From Neckera pumila (Eukaryota > Streptophyta > Bryopsida > Hypnales > Neckeraceae), in the NCBI GenBank assembly GCA_963969595.1, contig OZ018408.1:23929823-23993822 (forward strand): a stretch of DNA of 64,000 nucleotides, written 5' to 3'. Positions 12,701 to 23,935 of this stretch are shown piece by piece. The first letter of the stretch is position 1; each line of letters opens with the position of its first letter. The notes beneath the pieces were generated by a model. It was given only the letters and a program-made list of their open reading frames with translations, had not been told where the DNA came from and searched no databases. Both the position numbers and the translations under genes were made by a program.

Positions 12701-13280
12701 TTTACAATGAGATGTTTTCTTTCTTAAACAAATATATTTTAAAGCCTAATCCAAACTAATTGTAAGATATAATCTAAATCACCCTAAGATATTTTCTAAA
12801 TTATCTTTGTTTAGTCAAAGAATTTTCTAGAATAAGCTTCATTTAGCAATGAAATCTTGACTAAATCAAATCTACAATATTTCTCAAAGATTTTTTGAAA
12901 ATGAATTAAATTATTTTTGAAATATTTTGAGAATAATCCCAAGATGTTTTCAAAAATAATCCTTATTTAATCAAAGATGGTTCTTAAAGCCAGATTTAAA
13001 GTCTTGGCCAAATTAAATCTTTGATTTTTCCAAAGATATTTTGGAAAAAAACCTTGAACTATCACTAATTATTCCTAAAAGGTCAAACCTATAGTTGACA
13101 CCTTTCTATCTTTTAGGGAACAACTCAAAATCAAAACTCAATTGTGCCATCATGTTTAGAAGATCCAAATTAGTATAGAGGAAACCCTTACCTCCTTCTC
13201 TTAGGCCGTGCGGAAGCATATAAATTACTCACGGTAATACCAAAAGAAGTCAAAACTCTAACTTTTGGAGTTTGCATATT
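9796..13280. other. Long spacer without recognisable genes
   Basis: No supported gene. Between 10.7 and 11.65 kb the base composition is more gene-like and short open stretches occur, but none is recognisable and all are broken by stops; a decayed gene or a non-coding transcript cannot be excluded. Between 12.75 and 13.05 kb words such as AAGATNTTTT and TTTGGTTAGTCAAAG-like strings recur irregularly. The remainder is AT-rich. Confidence 0.35.
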
Positions 13281-13284
13281 TTAA

Positions 13285-14161
13285 CTCCTAAAGGACCATT
13301 ATCCCTTCGAAAGACAAATGTGATTTTGGACATGTATCTATGGACTAAATTTTTGTCTTGATTTTTTGAAACTTTTATAAAGATAGAAAAATTGATAAGC
13401 TTCATGGGAGTATAATTTTTTTTCAATCAGTGCCTGGGAACAAAAGTTAAGCCCAAATAAGCTCAAGTCAGGGGAGAGGGGGTAGTAAAAAAACTTTGCA
13501 AAATTTTTTAATTTTTTTTAATTTTTTTCTCATAGATTATGTTTTTGTCTACCTGGAAAGCTTTGATTTGTTTCAATTGGATTTGTTATGACAAAGTTAT
13601 GGACAATATTGTTTTGGGGGCAATTAGAACATCTTCTTGAAAAATCACTTGTAGGATTCATTTCTGAATGCAATTTTTGCAATTTTTCAAAAAAAATTCC
13701 ACATGGTTTAATTTATTTCCGAGAACAATCTCACCATTGGGATTAGTGCATTTTGAATTAATGTAAAAGATACTAAACCTACTTCTACTTAATAATTTTT
13801 TTATAAATGAAAATTAATTTTTTTTTAATTTTTTCCTCTCAACTCTCAATTCAATTCTTTACTATAAAGATCTAAAGCTCAAAACTCTATAGTGCAAAAA
13901 CTTAAGTTAAAAATGGTCAAATTCAAATATTCTAATCCCGCAATGTATTAAAAAACTTGTTTATTTCACTTAAAACGCAAAAATCTTGCAATTTGTGATG
14001 TCAAAAATTTTGAAATTTATTTAACACATTCTCATACTAGTTTAGTATAAGATTCTATGGTTAGATGGGCCAAAAAAATAATTTTTAATTTATTTACTCT
14101 TTGCTATAGAAATGATAGTTTTGAATGTTTTTTGGCAAAAAATGGTCATGGTTTGATAGGG
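13285..14161 (-). mobile_element. TTAA-flanked non-autonomous element, C family
   Basis: TTAA at 13281-13284 and 14162-14165 flank 877 bp. The left end is CTCCTAAAGGACCA. The body is the reverse complement of the element at 33024-33932; shared landmarks include the GTGCCYGGGARCAAAAGTTA word and the CCATTGGGATTAGTGC word. No coding capacity. Confidence 0.75.
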
Positions 14162-14165
14162 TTAA

Positions 14166-15736
14166 AGCAACTGACTAGCTAAGGTTGTCTAGAAGGTTTA
14201 TGAGAGTAAGAAAAGACCCCTCGTTTGCTGCAATTGGATACCATAAGCTTTTGCTACAATGGTTAACCTACCGCCAAGTTATGAATTCTTCCTGAAACTT
14301 GATGCCGTTGTTGATTTTGGTATTTTCTTTTGTCAAAATGTCTTCAAACTTATTGAGGCACTTTATTAATACAAAAAACATTGTCCTAATTTTTTGTGGA
14401 ATTTTAATGCAACAAACATATAATTTATAAAAATTTATGAATATATTTGTAAGCGATTGACTTCCTATGGAGTCATCGTGGAATTCTAGAAACATCTAAA
14501 ACTTTTTGGTATCCTCTAAGAGTTTTCAAATATAAGAGAAAATTCAAATTTTAATTTGCACTAGATATGGAGGCTAAAATTAGTAATCTCTCATAATTTC
14601 CACCCGAGAAAAAAAATCATTTTTGTACTGCTGAAAATCTTAAATGACCGGCTTTGATGTTGACCTCCTAGCATGTCTTTACTCTTAAAAGCACATCTCT
14701 ATATACTCCAATCACCTCTTCCTCCATCTCAATTGCATTCCAGCTTAATGTCTCAAAGTTATTTGCATAACTTAAACTATCGGCTCCAAATTCTCTATGA
14801 ATTGAATCTAGACTCTTTAGATCTAAAATAGGCTATAACTTAGCCAAGTTGTCACGTGTACTTTGTAAGGTTGGATTTTATATGGACAAGACATTAGGAA
14901 TGGCTAACTCTCACGTCCTTATTTCTTTTGAAAATGCTAAACTAACCTCTCAAACTCTTAAATAAGACCTAGCAATAGAAAAATAAGATATTTTATGCAT
15001 TCTATGATTCTAGAAAGACACCTTATTGAATTGATAAGGACTTCTACCAAATTTTACTTAAACGCTCTTTTCATATCTTCTTGCACGTAAATACATTCAA
15101 AACTGACAAAAAACCAAAAAAAACACCATAAGTTTCAAGTACTAACTTGAGGGCTCACAATGCCCCTTGAAGAGATGATCTACTAAGAATTATTTTTTTG
15201 TGTATTATGATTTGAAATATTTGTATTGATATGTGATTTTAATTATATATTTGTCATTGTCACTTTTATTTTTTATTTAAAAAAATTCTAAATGCATTTA
15301 AAAGAATGTAAGTGAACCAAATGAGTATTGTTGTTTGAAAAAATAAAATAGATATTTATACGATTATATTATTTTTTCACCAATTGAAATAAGATAAGGC
15401 TGAGACACTTGTAAGATAATTTTAAATTAAAACTATAAATTTAATGAATACTCAATTATAAATGTTACAAAATTGATTTGTTGAAGAAGTAAAGATCAAC
15501 TAACATTTTAATAAACACTCTATATTATGTAAAATTCCTTCAGGTACTTAAAGTGTACATAAGTGCTCAATTTGCATAAGTTTTATATCCAATTTATTAT
15601 ATTTGCTCCAAAAGTTGTATCAGAATATCTAAATTTTTATAAATCAACAAATTCATTTTATACAAGCTAACCTCATAATTTATATAAGAATATCCATTAA
15701 AAATATCAAAAATAGAAATTATGAACTTAAAGGCCT
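14166..15736. other. AT-rich spacer
   Basis: No supported gene, RNA or repeat. A 75-codon open frame on the minus strand at 14268-14495 is AT-driven and unrecognisable. Confidence 0.35.
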
Positions 15737-15740
15737 TTAA

Positions 15741-16478
15741 CTCCTAATGGACTATGGGGTAGTTCAAATTTTCAAAATTATGAAAATGTATTACAAAATG
15801 CAACGTGGAAAAACAATTTAAGGATGACCTTCAAATAATAGTTGTAAAATGTAGTATATAGATCGTATCTAATTGGTTTAATCAACTAATAGAAAAACTA
15901 ATACTTTTCAATAATCTTTGAAGCAAAAAATTAAAAATTCCTTCAATAATCGTTTATAGACTAAATATTTGTGACTTTTATAAGTTTCTTTTCCTTTAAG
16001 TTTAAAATGTTAATTTCTAGTCATTTATTCTTTATTTATCAAAAAATTTATTTTATTTTTTTAGTCAAGTTATTTTTTGAATTGGAAAATTTATTTTTTT
16101 AAAGCAAAGCTTGCAACTCTACAAGTACCTTTTGAATTATAGAATATTTGCAAAACAAAATGTTTAGAATCTATATTCTTTAAGTGCTAAAGAACATATA
16201 AAAATCTTCAAAAAAACATGATGGATGAAATTTTTTTTGTGAAAATCACAGATATTCAATCTATAATTGATTTTAGAAGGAAACTTCAATCTTTGACTTC
16301 AAATTTTATTAAAAAATATTTTAATAACCTAGTTAATCTAACGTTATGGATATGATTTATGGATCATATTTTGCTTGCTATTGTTTGAGAGTTGACAATA
16401 AATTCTTTTTCTAAGTTGCATTTAATAAAATATCTTTACAATTTTGCAAATTTGGAATACTCCTTAGTCCATAAGGTA
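15741..16478. mobile_element. TTAA-flanked element with about 45 bp inverted ends, G family
   Basis: TTAA at 15737-15740 and 16479-16482 flank 738 bp. The left end reads CTCCTAATGGACTATGGGG and the right end, in reverse complement, TACCTTATGGACTAAGGAG; similarity continues inward for roughly 45 bp. The interior is AT-rich, non-coding and unlike the C and D families, so this is a separate family sharing the same kind of terminus. Confidence 0.7.
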
Positions 16479-16482
16479 TTAA

Positions 16483-17200
16483 AATCTAATTTGAGTTTTT
16501 GAATATGAAAAATAAATATCAAAATGGGAAAAATCATTAAAAAAATAAATTAAAAAAAATATTATCCTTCAAAATTCAAAGAATTATATTAAAAAGTCAA
16601 AAAACATAATTCAATTGCTATCATTGAAATTTCTAAATTAAGTGGACACAATACATTATTTTAAAATACTTTTGGGATGTACAATTATCAATTTTAAGCA
16701 CTTGGAGATTTTTTGAGAGATTTTATTTTTATTTTTAGAAGGGAGATCATTTAATTAGTTTGGGTAGCCCCCATCTCCCAATAGTTATCTTCTATTCTAA
16801 GTTCAATGTGTATGAACATGGGCATTTATTATAGCTTATAATCCCCTATGAATATTGCATAAATAATTACTAATCATAGCATTTAAAATCTTTGTATTTG
16901 GTACAATCTCAATTAAAATTTGAAGAGCTTATACATAATACGTGTATTACCAAAGATTTTTAGGAGCTAATTTATTCTGTGTAAAGACAATGAAAAGTCT
17001 TTGAAAGCTTTTAAACACTTCTTTCATTGAAAGGTTATAAAGAAATTTTCAACTATCCAAAGAAAAGACAAGCCATGCTACCAAAGGTACCATAACAATA
17101 AAAGCATTTTCAAGAAATTCATCAACACTTTGGTCAAAGGAAGCCACCGAAGAACTTTCCACTTACCCTAAATGCCGTGAAAAGTGCCATTACCTCAGTA
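16483..17200. other. Spacer upstream of the first F-box gene
   Basis: AT-rich with no coding frame. The last part probably includes the promoter of the F-box gene, but no TATA element can be singled out in such AT-rich sequence. Confidence 0.3.
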
Positions 17201-17204
17201 GCCT

Positions 17205-17213
17205 TAGGGTTTC
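17205..17213 (+). promoter_or_regulatory. Telo-box-like TTAGGGTTT in the F-box leader region
   Basis: TTAGGGTTT is the reverse complement of the plant telo-box AAACCCTAA, common near transcription starts of plant housekeeping genes. It lies about 730 bp before the F-box ATG, so the gene may begin transcription near here and have a long leader, perhaps with a leader intron. Position and function are inferred. Confidence 0.35.
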
Positions 17214-17419
17214 TTCGCGTTGTGTCTCAACCCTGATTGGAAGTATGTGAGTGTAGAGTGCTTCGCCGCTCCTTTTCTCAAAGGCCGCATGACTGACCAT
17301 CTTTTGCTTGTGCAATTTTGTGCTCACTTGTGTTGATAGTTGTAAAGAGATTCAAGAGCTGCGCATGCTCACTTGTTCATAATTGGTACGTTCGCTATTT
17401 GTTTCTTTGCTACCACTAC

Positions 17420-19515
17420 AGATCATTGCTTCTTGTATGTAGGCATTAGCAATTCTCTTTTAGTGCTTTCTATTGTGGTGCTATAACTTAGCAATAAATG
17501 AAAAAGAAACTTCATTGTTAGGTTCTCGAAATTAATAAAAAGTGCCTTGATCGAAGAGAAATGTCGTCGGATTAGGTTCTCGGCAGGTTGTTTATTAGAA
17601 TGCTAATTTAGAGCTTCTTTCAAAGGTTTACTCAAAGCTTCAGTTGTTACTTATAGTTTAAAGGCAAAAGGGTATACACACAAGTTATTTCAAACATTCT
17701 CTACTAGATGGCAAAACTTTTTTTTGTTTATTTTTGTTTTTTGCAACTCTTGAATCCACAATTTGGGCTATGGCGATTTGCTCACACACAAGTATGAATA
17801 GTTATAGTTCTTAAGCAAAAAATGTGAATTGATTTAGTTAAACAATTTGTAACAAATGGGGATTTCCTTCTTAAAATCGATCCTCTGACCTCAAGTTGTT
17901 TGGCTATGGCAGTTATCCCAAGCAATTATCAACAGTCAATATGGAGGTAAGTGCATCAGAGACTAGCTCAAAGACCCCAAAGCAACTCATTGTTAGAGAT
18001 CCATTTCTAGGGAAGAATCGCTTGAGGAAGGAGTTTGTGTCAGTTGGGGAGGGTGTAGCTCCTAGCTTGGATTCCAAGCGATGGAGCAAACTTCCAGAGG
18101 AGGTGCTACTACAAGTCTTTGCTCGACTACCGGTGAAGGACATCCTCCGCATGCGTTCCTTGAACAAGACTTGGAGATCTAGCATCACATCTCCGCATTT
18201 TCAAGCTGCTTTTGAAGGAGCTTCATTGGTGAGAATTGCTCTCATGGTCCGCGACAAGGTGGACGGGACCATGTTCCTCACTCAAGAAGATGGGGAGGAG
18301 TGTTTCCGGCCTGGAATTGCACGTTGCCCCGAGGTCGTTTCGAAGACCCACGTCGCAGCAACGGTAAATGGCCTGGTGTGTGTCATTGAATATGAAAAGA
18401 AAGTGAGAAGTACCCCTGAAATGCTTGAGCTCCGAGTTTCTGTGATGAATGTGGTGACTGGCTTACGCCGTGCCCTTCCCCACCCCAATGACATGCCCAC
18501 GTTGCCCTCTTTCGTTCGAATGGACACTCTGCCGGAAGGTGGGTATACTATCACATTGCACTACGTCGTGGAAGATCGGGTTTCCTGGCAGATATATGAT
18601 TCGGTGGAAAACCGATGGAGCATAACGGATGAGGACAACATGGCTCATTTCAATGATAAGGAAATCTTCATCATGCAATGTGAGTCGTCAGACCCCTTCT
18701 ACGAGAACGTTGCCGCTTTCTTCACACCAGACAGAGTTTTTTTATCTGTCAGCCTCTTTGAACTCTACGCATCCCATGGAAATTTTTGTAATGGGAACTA
18801 CGTCGCGCATTCCGTGCACAACGTCTCCGGGGACTTGTACACGCTTTGTGCGCGAGGAGGACAGCATGGAGTTTGGAAGAAGTTGTTGGTTGCAAACACG
18901 TGGGAGCTCGTATGCGAATGTCCAAAGCTGGAGGGGATATGGACTTGCCTTCGTGTCATGAACGATGTGGTCGTCCTGGTTTTCAAGTTACCTTACCATT
19001 GCAAACCGGATGCTCAGCTGTTGGGAGTCCTGGGCCTTGACGTCGGGACTATTGTGAAGGTTTTCCACATGCCGACCAAGTCCTGGCATAACTTTCCTGA
19101 GAAGGATTATGTGGTTCAAAACTGGGGGATTTCTGTTACAAAGGACTATGCAGGACCATTCTTAGTGGAGGCCAAGTTTGATGTCCTACCGTAAACAAGG
19201 AGGCCAACGATGGTTTACAGACGAGGACGAGCAGTGGCAAGCACATCAAATTGCCGCGTAGCAAAGATTCAAGCAATTTGCGTATGGGGTGTTACTGTAT
19301 GATGGGTTTTACAGGTGTGAAGAGGTGATGGTGGTTGCATTGTCTTAGTTTCAGAGAAGGTGAGCAGCAGTTACTGGAGGCAGAAAGGTTGATGCTGATT
19401 CTTTTCATCAGAGAATTAGGGTTTGGGGTTTGTGACGAAACTTGGATCACATGAACACTTATGTCACGCAATGAAGTTGATACTGCCCTGAAATGTTGAT
19501 GTTTTAATTGTGTTC
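17420..19515 (+). repeat. Duplicated F-box block, copy 1
   Basis: This block is matched in reverse complement by about 61870-64000 and the match reaches the right edge of the window. It includes about 500 bp of leader/upstream sequence, the whole coding region and about 320 bp of 3' flank. Matching words outside the coding region include GGTTGTTTATTAGAATGCTA upstream and TATGGGGTGTTACTG downstream. Because untranslated flanks are duplicated as well, this is a DNA-level duplication and not a retrocopy. Confidence 0.85.
17941..19194 (+). CDS. F-box protein, single exon
   Basis: A 417-residue F-box protein, presumed to be a substrate-recognition subunit of an SCF ubiquitin ligase binding SKP1. 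Residues about 48-90 form the F-box: WSKLPEEVLLQVFARLP, KDILRMRSLNKTWRS, then SPHFQAAF, a typical plant F-box ending. The remaining 320 residues look like a beta-rich F-box-associated or kelch-like substrate domain; I cannot name the substrate. The reading frame is open upstream to a TTG at 17896, but the first ATG is at 17941 and the paralogue has its ATG at the same point, so I start there. No intron is needed. The paralogue at 62202-63452 matches at 86 of the first 100 residues, with one short length difference around residue 280. Both copies appear intact. Confidence 0.85.
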   Translation: MEVSASETSSKTPKQLIVRDPFLGKNRLRKEFVSVGEGVAPSLDSKRWSKLPEEVLLQVFARLPVKDILRMRSLNKTWRSSITSPHFQAAFEGASLVRIALMVRDKVDGTMFLTQEDGEECFRPGIARCPEVVSKTHVAATVNGLVCVIEYEKKVRSTPEMLELRVSVMNVVTGLRRALPHPNDMPTLPSFVRMDTLPEGGYTITLHYVVEDRVSWQIYDSVENRWSITDEDNMAHFNDKEIFIMQCESSDPFYENVAAFFTPDRVFLSVSLFELYASHGNFCNGNYVAHSVHNVSGDLYTLCARGGQHGVWKKLLVANTWELVCECPKLEGIWTCLRVMNDVVVLVFKLPYHCKPDAQLLGVLGLDVGTIVKVFHMPTKSWHNFPEKDYVVQNWGISVTKDYAGPFLVEAKFDVLP

Positions 19516-20239
19516 GTATTTTATCTTCTTTCATTTGTGTCGGAAAGAAAAAGAATTAGACTTCACCTTTACTGAAAGTGTGGTATCGTCCCAAAGGATC
19601 TGCCGGAGTCAGATGACGCTTTTCGATCAATTTAATCGAAATTTCAAATGTTGATTAATTTAATCTGACAGAGGTTACAACTGTTGATTAATCTGACCTC
19701 TCCACCACTCAAATGGCAGTGTTATGCACTCGTCACCTGTGACGATATAGGTACAGTAGGATTCCAGCAGAATTTCGAGATTTTAGGTACTCTTGTAAAG
19801 CATAAGTCTACACAGGCACATGGTTAACGATTCCTAATGCACACTCATACTTCAGCATCGTAATAATTAAAACTAGCCCCAGAACGTATCATTTACTCCA
19901 TTGAATTTTTTAACAAGCTCATGTCTCCGAGGTGCGAGTGGAAAAACCAAAGATTTACTCCATGGAATTCCCAAACATGCTCATTTTTATGAGTTGAGAG
20001 TGGAAAGAAATATGATTTTCGAATTTTTCGAATATGCTCATGTCCATGAGGTGAGAGTGGGAAAACAAGTGAAAAACGAAGACCTTAGTTTTTCTTTATT
20101 TCCAACCTCTACATCTCTCAATGTGCACCTCCAGTTCTTGATTTGTTTGAAAAGTTGAGTTTGAAAGGGAGTAATTAGATTCCAAAAAAACATGAAATTT
20201 GTTTTCTGATTCCGATCCGAGTCGTTAAACACCCCGCAT
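19516..20239. other. Spacer with a short tandem repeat
   Basis: Between about 19890 and 20075 a unit of about 60 bp is repeated three times; its core is GCTCATGTCYMYGAGGTGMGAGTGG-like, ending in GAGTGGRAA. Otherwise nothing beyond possible 3' flank of the F-box gene. Confidence 0.45.
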
Positions 20240-20388
20240 CCAGCTATTTCCGTGTGGCAGGGAGGGTCCGTTCGCCGGCGACGGTGCCCAGCTCCAGTCC
20301 TTGATTTCTCCTTGACCGCCCCTCGGTCCTTCGTCTGTCCGGGCTGCAGATCGCCGTCCAAAAAATTAACGCGTCTGCTTCCATTTCT
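20240..20388 (+). repeat. Inverted repeat arm A: leader of the FQR1-like pseudogene
   Basis: A GC-rich stretch that is repeated in reverse complement at 22358-22515. Shared words include AGCTATTTCC, CCGTTCGCCG, GACGGTG, TTCGTCTGTCCGGGCTGCAG and ATCGCCGTCCAAAAA. It sits about 340 bp before the FQR1-like exon and has the composition of a promoter or 5' leader. Confidence 0.75.
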
Positions 20389-20729
20389 GGATTATGATTT
20401 CATTTGGGTGGGTTAGTGCATTTGGGTGTGGATAGGAGCTGGGTTTGAATTTCTTGTTGGGAGGAAACTAGATCGGAGATGAGTGGGTGTTAAAAGTTTT
20501 TGGAAATGGTGTTTGATTTAATGGTTTGGGCTCTTGATTGCAGATATTAGTGCGTGCATGTGGGGGTAGTAGGAATTGCTGAGGTTGGGAGTTTCTTTTT
20601 AGAGGAGGGTTTCGATTTCTTGGTGGGATGAAGTTAGATCGGAGGTGAATGGTGGTTGAATTAATTGTTCGGAAGTGGTTTCTACCATTTCGGTTGCAAT
20701 GAGTTTTGATATGCGGGATAAAACTCCAG

Positions 20730-21260
20730 GTATTACTCTATGTATGGACTCATAGAAGTCCTAGCTAAGGCGATCCAGAAGGGTGCCAACAGCGTGGAGG
20801 GTGTGGAAGCGATTCTGTATCAAGTAAGTTTGCATGGCGGTGATCGAACTTCAATGCGGAATCCCTCCTGACAGAGCCGATCCAATGTAGTTTTACATTC
20901 AAACCTCTTTGTTACGACTTCCTCTGAAATGACATTCTAAGATACCCTGCGCACTTGCACATTGTACTACACTTTTCACGCATTCGAACTATGTCTTTCT
21001 GAAAAGGTTGGGACCCCAGGTGGTAAGATTAAAGAGGTTTGAGTGTAGTTAGGATTGGTAAAGGTTTCATCGTCAAAGATGCATTACTTAGTTGCTGCAA
21101 TTGGTTGGATTTAATTGCAGGTGCCAAAGACATTGTCCCTGGAAGTGCTGGGCAAGATGGGCGCACCACACCCGGCCAAGTCGGATGTGCCCAGCCTCGA
21201 CCCCAAGCACTTGCCCAATTCCCAATGGCTTCTTGCATGTTTGGGTCACGGTACCACTAA
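20730..21260 (+). pseudogene. FQR1/WrbA-like NAD(P)H:quinone oxidoreductase, truncated
   Basis: Two exon-like pieces match flavodoxin-type quinone reductases of the FQR1/WrbA family, which reduce quinones by two electrons using FMN. Exon piece 1, about 20730-20823, reads YYSMYGLIEVLAKAIQKGA then SVEGVEAILYQ, and ends at a GTAAGT donor. Exon piece 2 begins after a CAG acceptor at 21121 and reads VPKTLSLEVLGKMGAP then SDVP. In the functional family the next segment is the FMN-binding PTRFG region; here similarity decays after about 21220, with a probable frameshift near 21225. No first exon encoding the usual start and no later exons were found. A MITE sits in the intron. I call it a truncated pseudogene. 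Confidence 0.75.
20896..21045 (+). mobile_element. TA-flanked MITE, H family, copy 1 (pseudogene intron)
   Basis: A 150 bp element with TA at 20894-20895 and 21046-21047. Ends are CATTCAAACCTCTTT and, in reverse complement, CACTCAAACCTCTTT. A related 155 bp copy lies in the Nramp intron at 45229-45383; shared internal words are CCTGCRCA, GGACCC and GGTGGTAAGA. TA target and size suggest a mariner/Stowaway-type MITE. Confidence 0.75.
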
Positions 21261-21489
21261 CATCTGTCATCAAACTTGACCTGAACTAACACGAACAAAA
21301 TATTTTGAGTAAATTTTATGAGTAACTAACACGAACTAAACAGAGTAATTGGTGGTTCTCGAAGAGGTATAATGCAGCCTTCGACGAAGAGAGCGACAAT
21401 CCCACATCTATTGTTACACAGAACATGGCAATCTGGTTACCAGCTCAAATTTTAGGCACGGGTTTAGGCACAATTTAAGCTGAGGGCTC

Positions 21490-21672
21490 ATGTCTGGCAA
21501 TGGCTGTTTTGATTCTACATGGATGAGATGCACAGCAGCCAGTGCAAAGGAGAACGGGCAGTTGAAGCCACGAGCTCATGTGTTCTCATCACTAATGCGA
21601 GCATTTGCTCAAAGAGGGAACCTAGAATCTGTGGGATCTGTTCGGGCATATACATGTGCGCAAGTTAAATAA
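21490..21672 (+). pseudogene. PPR-like fragment
   Basis: A 60-codon open frame whose second half, GQLKPRAHVFSSLMRAFAQR then GNLESVGSV, has the spacing of one pentatricopeptide-repeat helix pair. PPR proteins bind organellar RNA and carry many such repeats; only one is visible here and the frame then stops. I treat it as a stray fragment. The family call is tentative because a single PPR unit is weak evidence. Confidence 0.35.
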
Positions 21673-21909
21673 TCATGCATTTTAATATGCCGTGGGTGGA
21701 TTCACCTGCCACGACTTACAAAGGGGCGTCTGCGTTTCTTCTTCATACCTGCACGATTCAAGCCACGGAAAACATCAGACCTCAGCTAAACCAGAACAGC
21801 ATATGCAAAACCAACACAACATGTGTACGCTGTAATTAACAAGAGCAAGAGAAGCACGGGTGAAAGACACCCTAAAACCTAGATTGTGATCGGATTCAAG
21901 CTTTTTAAT

Positions 21910-22351
21910 AGGGGTAGTCACAGTGTCTTCACTCCAAGAAAACTGTCGTGCGAATGGGGATGTGTCGGCTCCCGATTAGTTTTGCGTCGCCTCTCCGAGC
22001 TTGGCTTCGCGATGCACATTAGTCTCCTGCGGATGTGAATAATGGGCGTTGCGAGGCGTTAGCGGGCGAAGCTTGTTGCTGCTTTCACTCCGGAGGCTCC
22101 TGCTTTCACCTCGGGGACTGTTGCTTTCACCCATGAGGTTGCTCATTTCAAGCCGGAGGCTGCCGATCTCACCCTGGAGGCTGCCGATATACTCGCAGGA
22201 GTAAAAGCATTCGCCGGTTTTCGATCCTCCATGCTCGACACACCAGAAAGGGCTGTCACAGTGTCTTCACGAATTCAGGCTCCTTATTGGCTCCTCGTTT
22301 TGCTCATTCTTCTGCGAACTTTGCTGGAGTGAAGACACTGTGACTACCCCT
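21910..22351. mobile_element. MITE with AGGGGTAGTCACAG ends, copy 1
   Basis: A 442 bp element with perfect terminal inverted repeats of at least 26 bp, beginning AGGGGTAGTCACAGTGTCTT. Both sides carry AAT (21907-21909 and 22352-22354), a 3 bp target duplication. A third copy of the CACAGTGTCTTCAC word occurs internally near 22258. The centre holds degenerate repeats of GGAGGCTGC and GCTTTCACC. A relative with the same first 14 bases and the same AAT flanks is at 48942-49337. A 3 bp duplication fits PIF/Harbinger or CACTA-like elements; class unresolved. Confidence 0.8.
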
Positions 22352-22357
22352 AATAAG

Positions 22358-22515
22358 AGGAGTTTCTGGAAGAACGCGTTAACTTTTTGGACGGCGATCT
22401 GCAGCCCGGACAGACGAAGTAGGTCAACGAGAATTCAAGGACGGGAGCTGGGGCACCGTCGTCGGCGAACGGGCCCTCTCTGTCACGCAGTCCGTCCAGG
22501 AAATAGCTCGATGGG
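22358..22515 (-). repeat. Inverted repeat arm B of the FQR1-like leader
   Basis: Reverse complement of 20240-20388 with a few indels. It sits immediately next to the MITE at 21910-22351. The two arms enclose the FQR1-like exons, the PPR-like scrap and the MITE, suggesting an inverted duplication of a promoter/leader segment. Confidence 0.75.
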
Positions 22516-22949
22516 GGTAGTCCGGAAGTGCTATCCACCCGTGGTCGGCTCTGATAAGTCAGGAGGCATGTTGCCAAGTCAGCCATTTCCTTCCACGTCT
22601 TTGCGCCCCGTGGCACCACGAGATCTCCCTCCCTCCCGCTCTCTCCTCCTTCCCTGCGGCCTTTGAGCCCACCTCGTCGAAGCAGCTGCAACAGCTCCTC
22701 CGTCGAGTGCTCATCACGGCCATTGAAACTCGAGCGCTGGCAATCCTGGCATCCGGGAGCGCAATCTCTGCGAAATCATTTTCTCCATTGGAGTGCCCGG
22801 CACGCATTTTCTCTGGACCTGTTTGGATTGCTGCATGATATATTATCGTAGTCATTCAAGTCCTAGCTCACTCCATTGCATTGCGATTTTCGATCGGTGA
22901 GTTTTCTGTTGCGATCTCTCGGTTTTGCGATTGCGTTTCCTCATACTTT
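22516..22949 (+). promoter_or_regulatory. GC-rich probable promoter/leader of the pectate lyase gene
   Basis: This is among the most GC- and CpG-rich non-coding stretches of the window, with pyrimidine-rich runs near 22630-22660. It lies upstream of the tandem array and the pectate lyase exons and points the same way. Open frames on both strands here look like by-products of the GC content. Role inferred from position only. Confidence 0.35.
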
Positions 22950-23935
22950 GTCGTCTTGTTTTTTTTGGTGTTGAAGATCACAATGTAGGGAACTGATGTA
23001 CAAATTCCAGGATATTGAAAAAGAATTGGCTTGCGATGGTAGAATCTTGGGTTTTGGTGTTCGTGTTCTTAGGGTTGGTTGGTCTTTGCTGTATTCGCTG
23101 TGATGTGATTGCGGAAGGGAAAGAGTAAGTGACTGAGTTCTTAGTTTTTCATCCGATTTACATCCGATTTTCGTCAGATTCATCAGGTTCTGTGATTGAG
23201 TTTCTAGTTGCTTTATTTCTTGCTTTTTCTGTGTTGGAGATCGCAATGTCGGGAACTGATTTGGGAATACCAGGACATGCAGAATGGCTTACGAGGGTAG
23301 AAACTTGGATTTTGAAGTCCGTGTTCTTTGGTTTGGTTTGTCTTTGCGTATTCGTTGTGACGCGATTGCGGAAGGGAAAGAGTAAGTTACTTACTGGTTG
23401 GTTTTTCATCCGATTTACATCCAATTTACATCATATTCATCAGGTTTTGTGATTGAGTTTCCACTTGCTTCGTCGTCTTGCTTTTTCTGTGTTGGAGATC
23501 ACAATGCCGGGAACTGATTTGGAAATTCTGGGGCATTCAAAATGCCTTACGAGGGTAGGATCTTCGGTTTTGATGTCCGGGTTCTTAGGTTTGGTTAGTC
23601 TTTGCAGTATTCGCTGTGCTGCGATTGCAGAAGGAAAAGAGTAAGTGAATTCGTTTTTAGTTTTTGATCTGATTTATATCCGATAAACATCTGCTTCATC
23701 GGGGTTTATGATTGCAAACCCCACTAAGAACCTGATGAAACTACAAAGACTAACCAGAACCGGATATCAAAATCTAAGAATTGGATAAAAATCGGATGCA
23801 AATCGGATGTAAATCGGATTCATTAGGTTTGGTTAGTCTTTGCAGTTTGGATGTGATGCAATTGCGGAAGGGAAAGAATAAGTGACTGAGTTCTTACGTT
23901 TTTTTAATCAGATTTACTGTTCCTCATGTGTATGG
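22950..23935 (+). repeat. Tandem array, unit about 257 bp, each with a splice-donor-like end
   Basis: Three nearly full units and one partial unit. The word GGAAGGGAAAGA followed by GTAAGT (or a close variant) recurs at about 23124, 23381, 23640 and, altered, 23877. Unit 2 encodes an ATG-started frame with a hydrophobic stretch (WILKSVFFGLVCLCVFVV) and basic residues, ending right at the GTAAGT; unit 3 keeps part of this and unit 1 has a stop at codon 2. Each unit therefore looks like a duplicated leader exon encoding a signal anchor plus its 5' splice site. At 23720-23800 a partial inverted copy of the unit is present. Connection to the pectate lyase downstream is unproven. Confidence 0.65.

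Noticed and set aside
17896..17940. Fifteen extra N-terminal residues on both F-box proteins
   Set aside because: The frame begins at TTG in both copies. The conservation is explained by the duplicated leader; ATG at 17941 and 63452 is preferred.
22340..22855. Several overlapping open frames on both strands
   Set aside because: They lie in GC-rich leader DNA, include the inverted copy of another leader, and have Arg/Ser/Pro-rich composition typical of chance frames.
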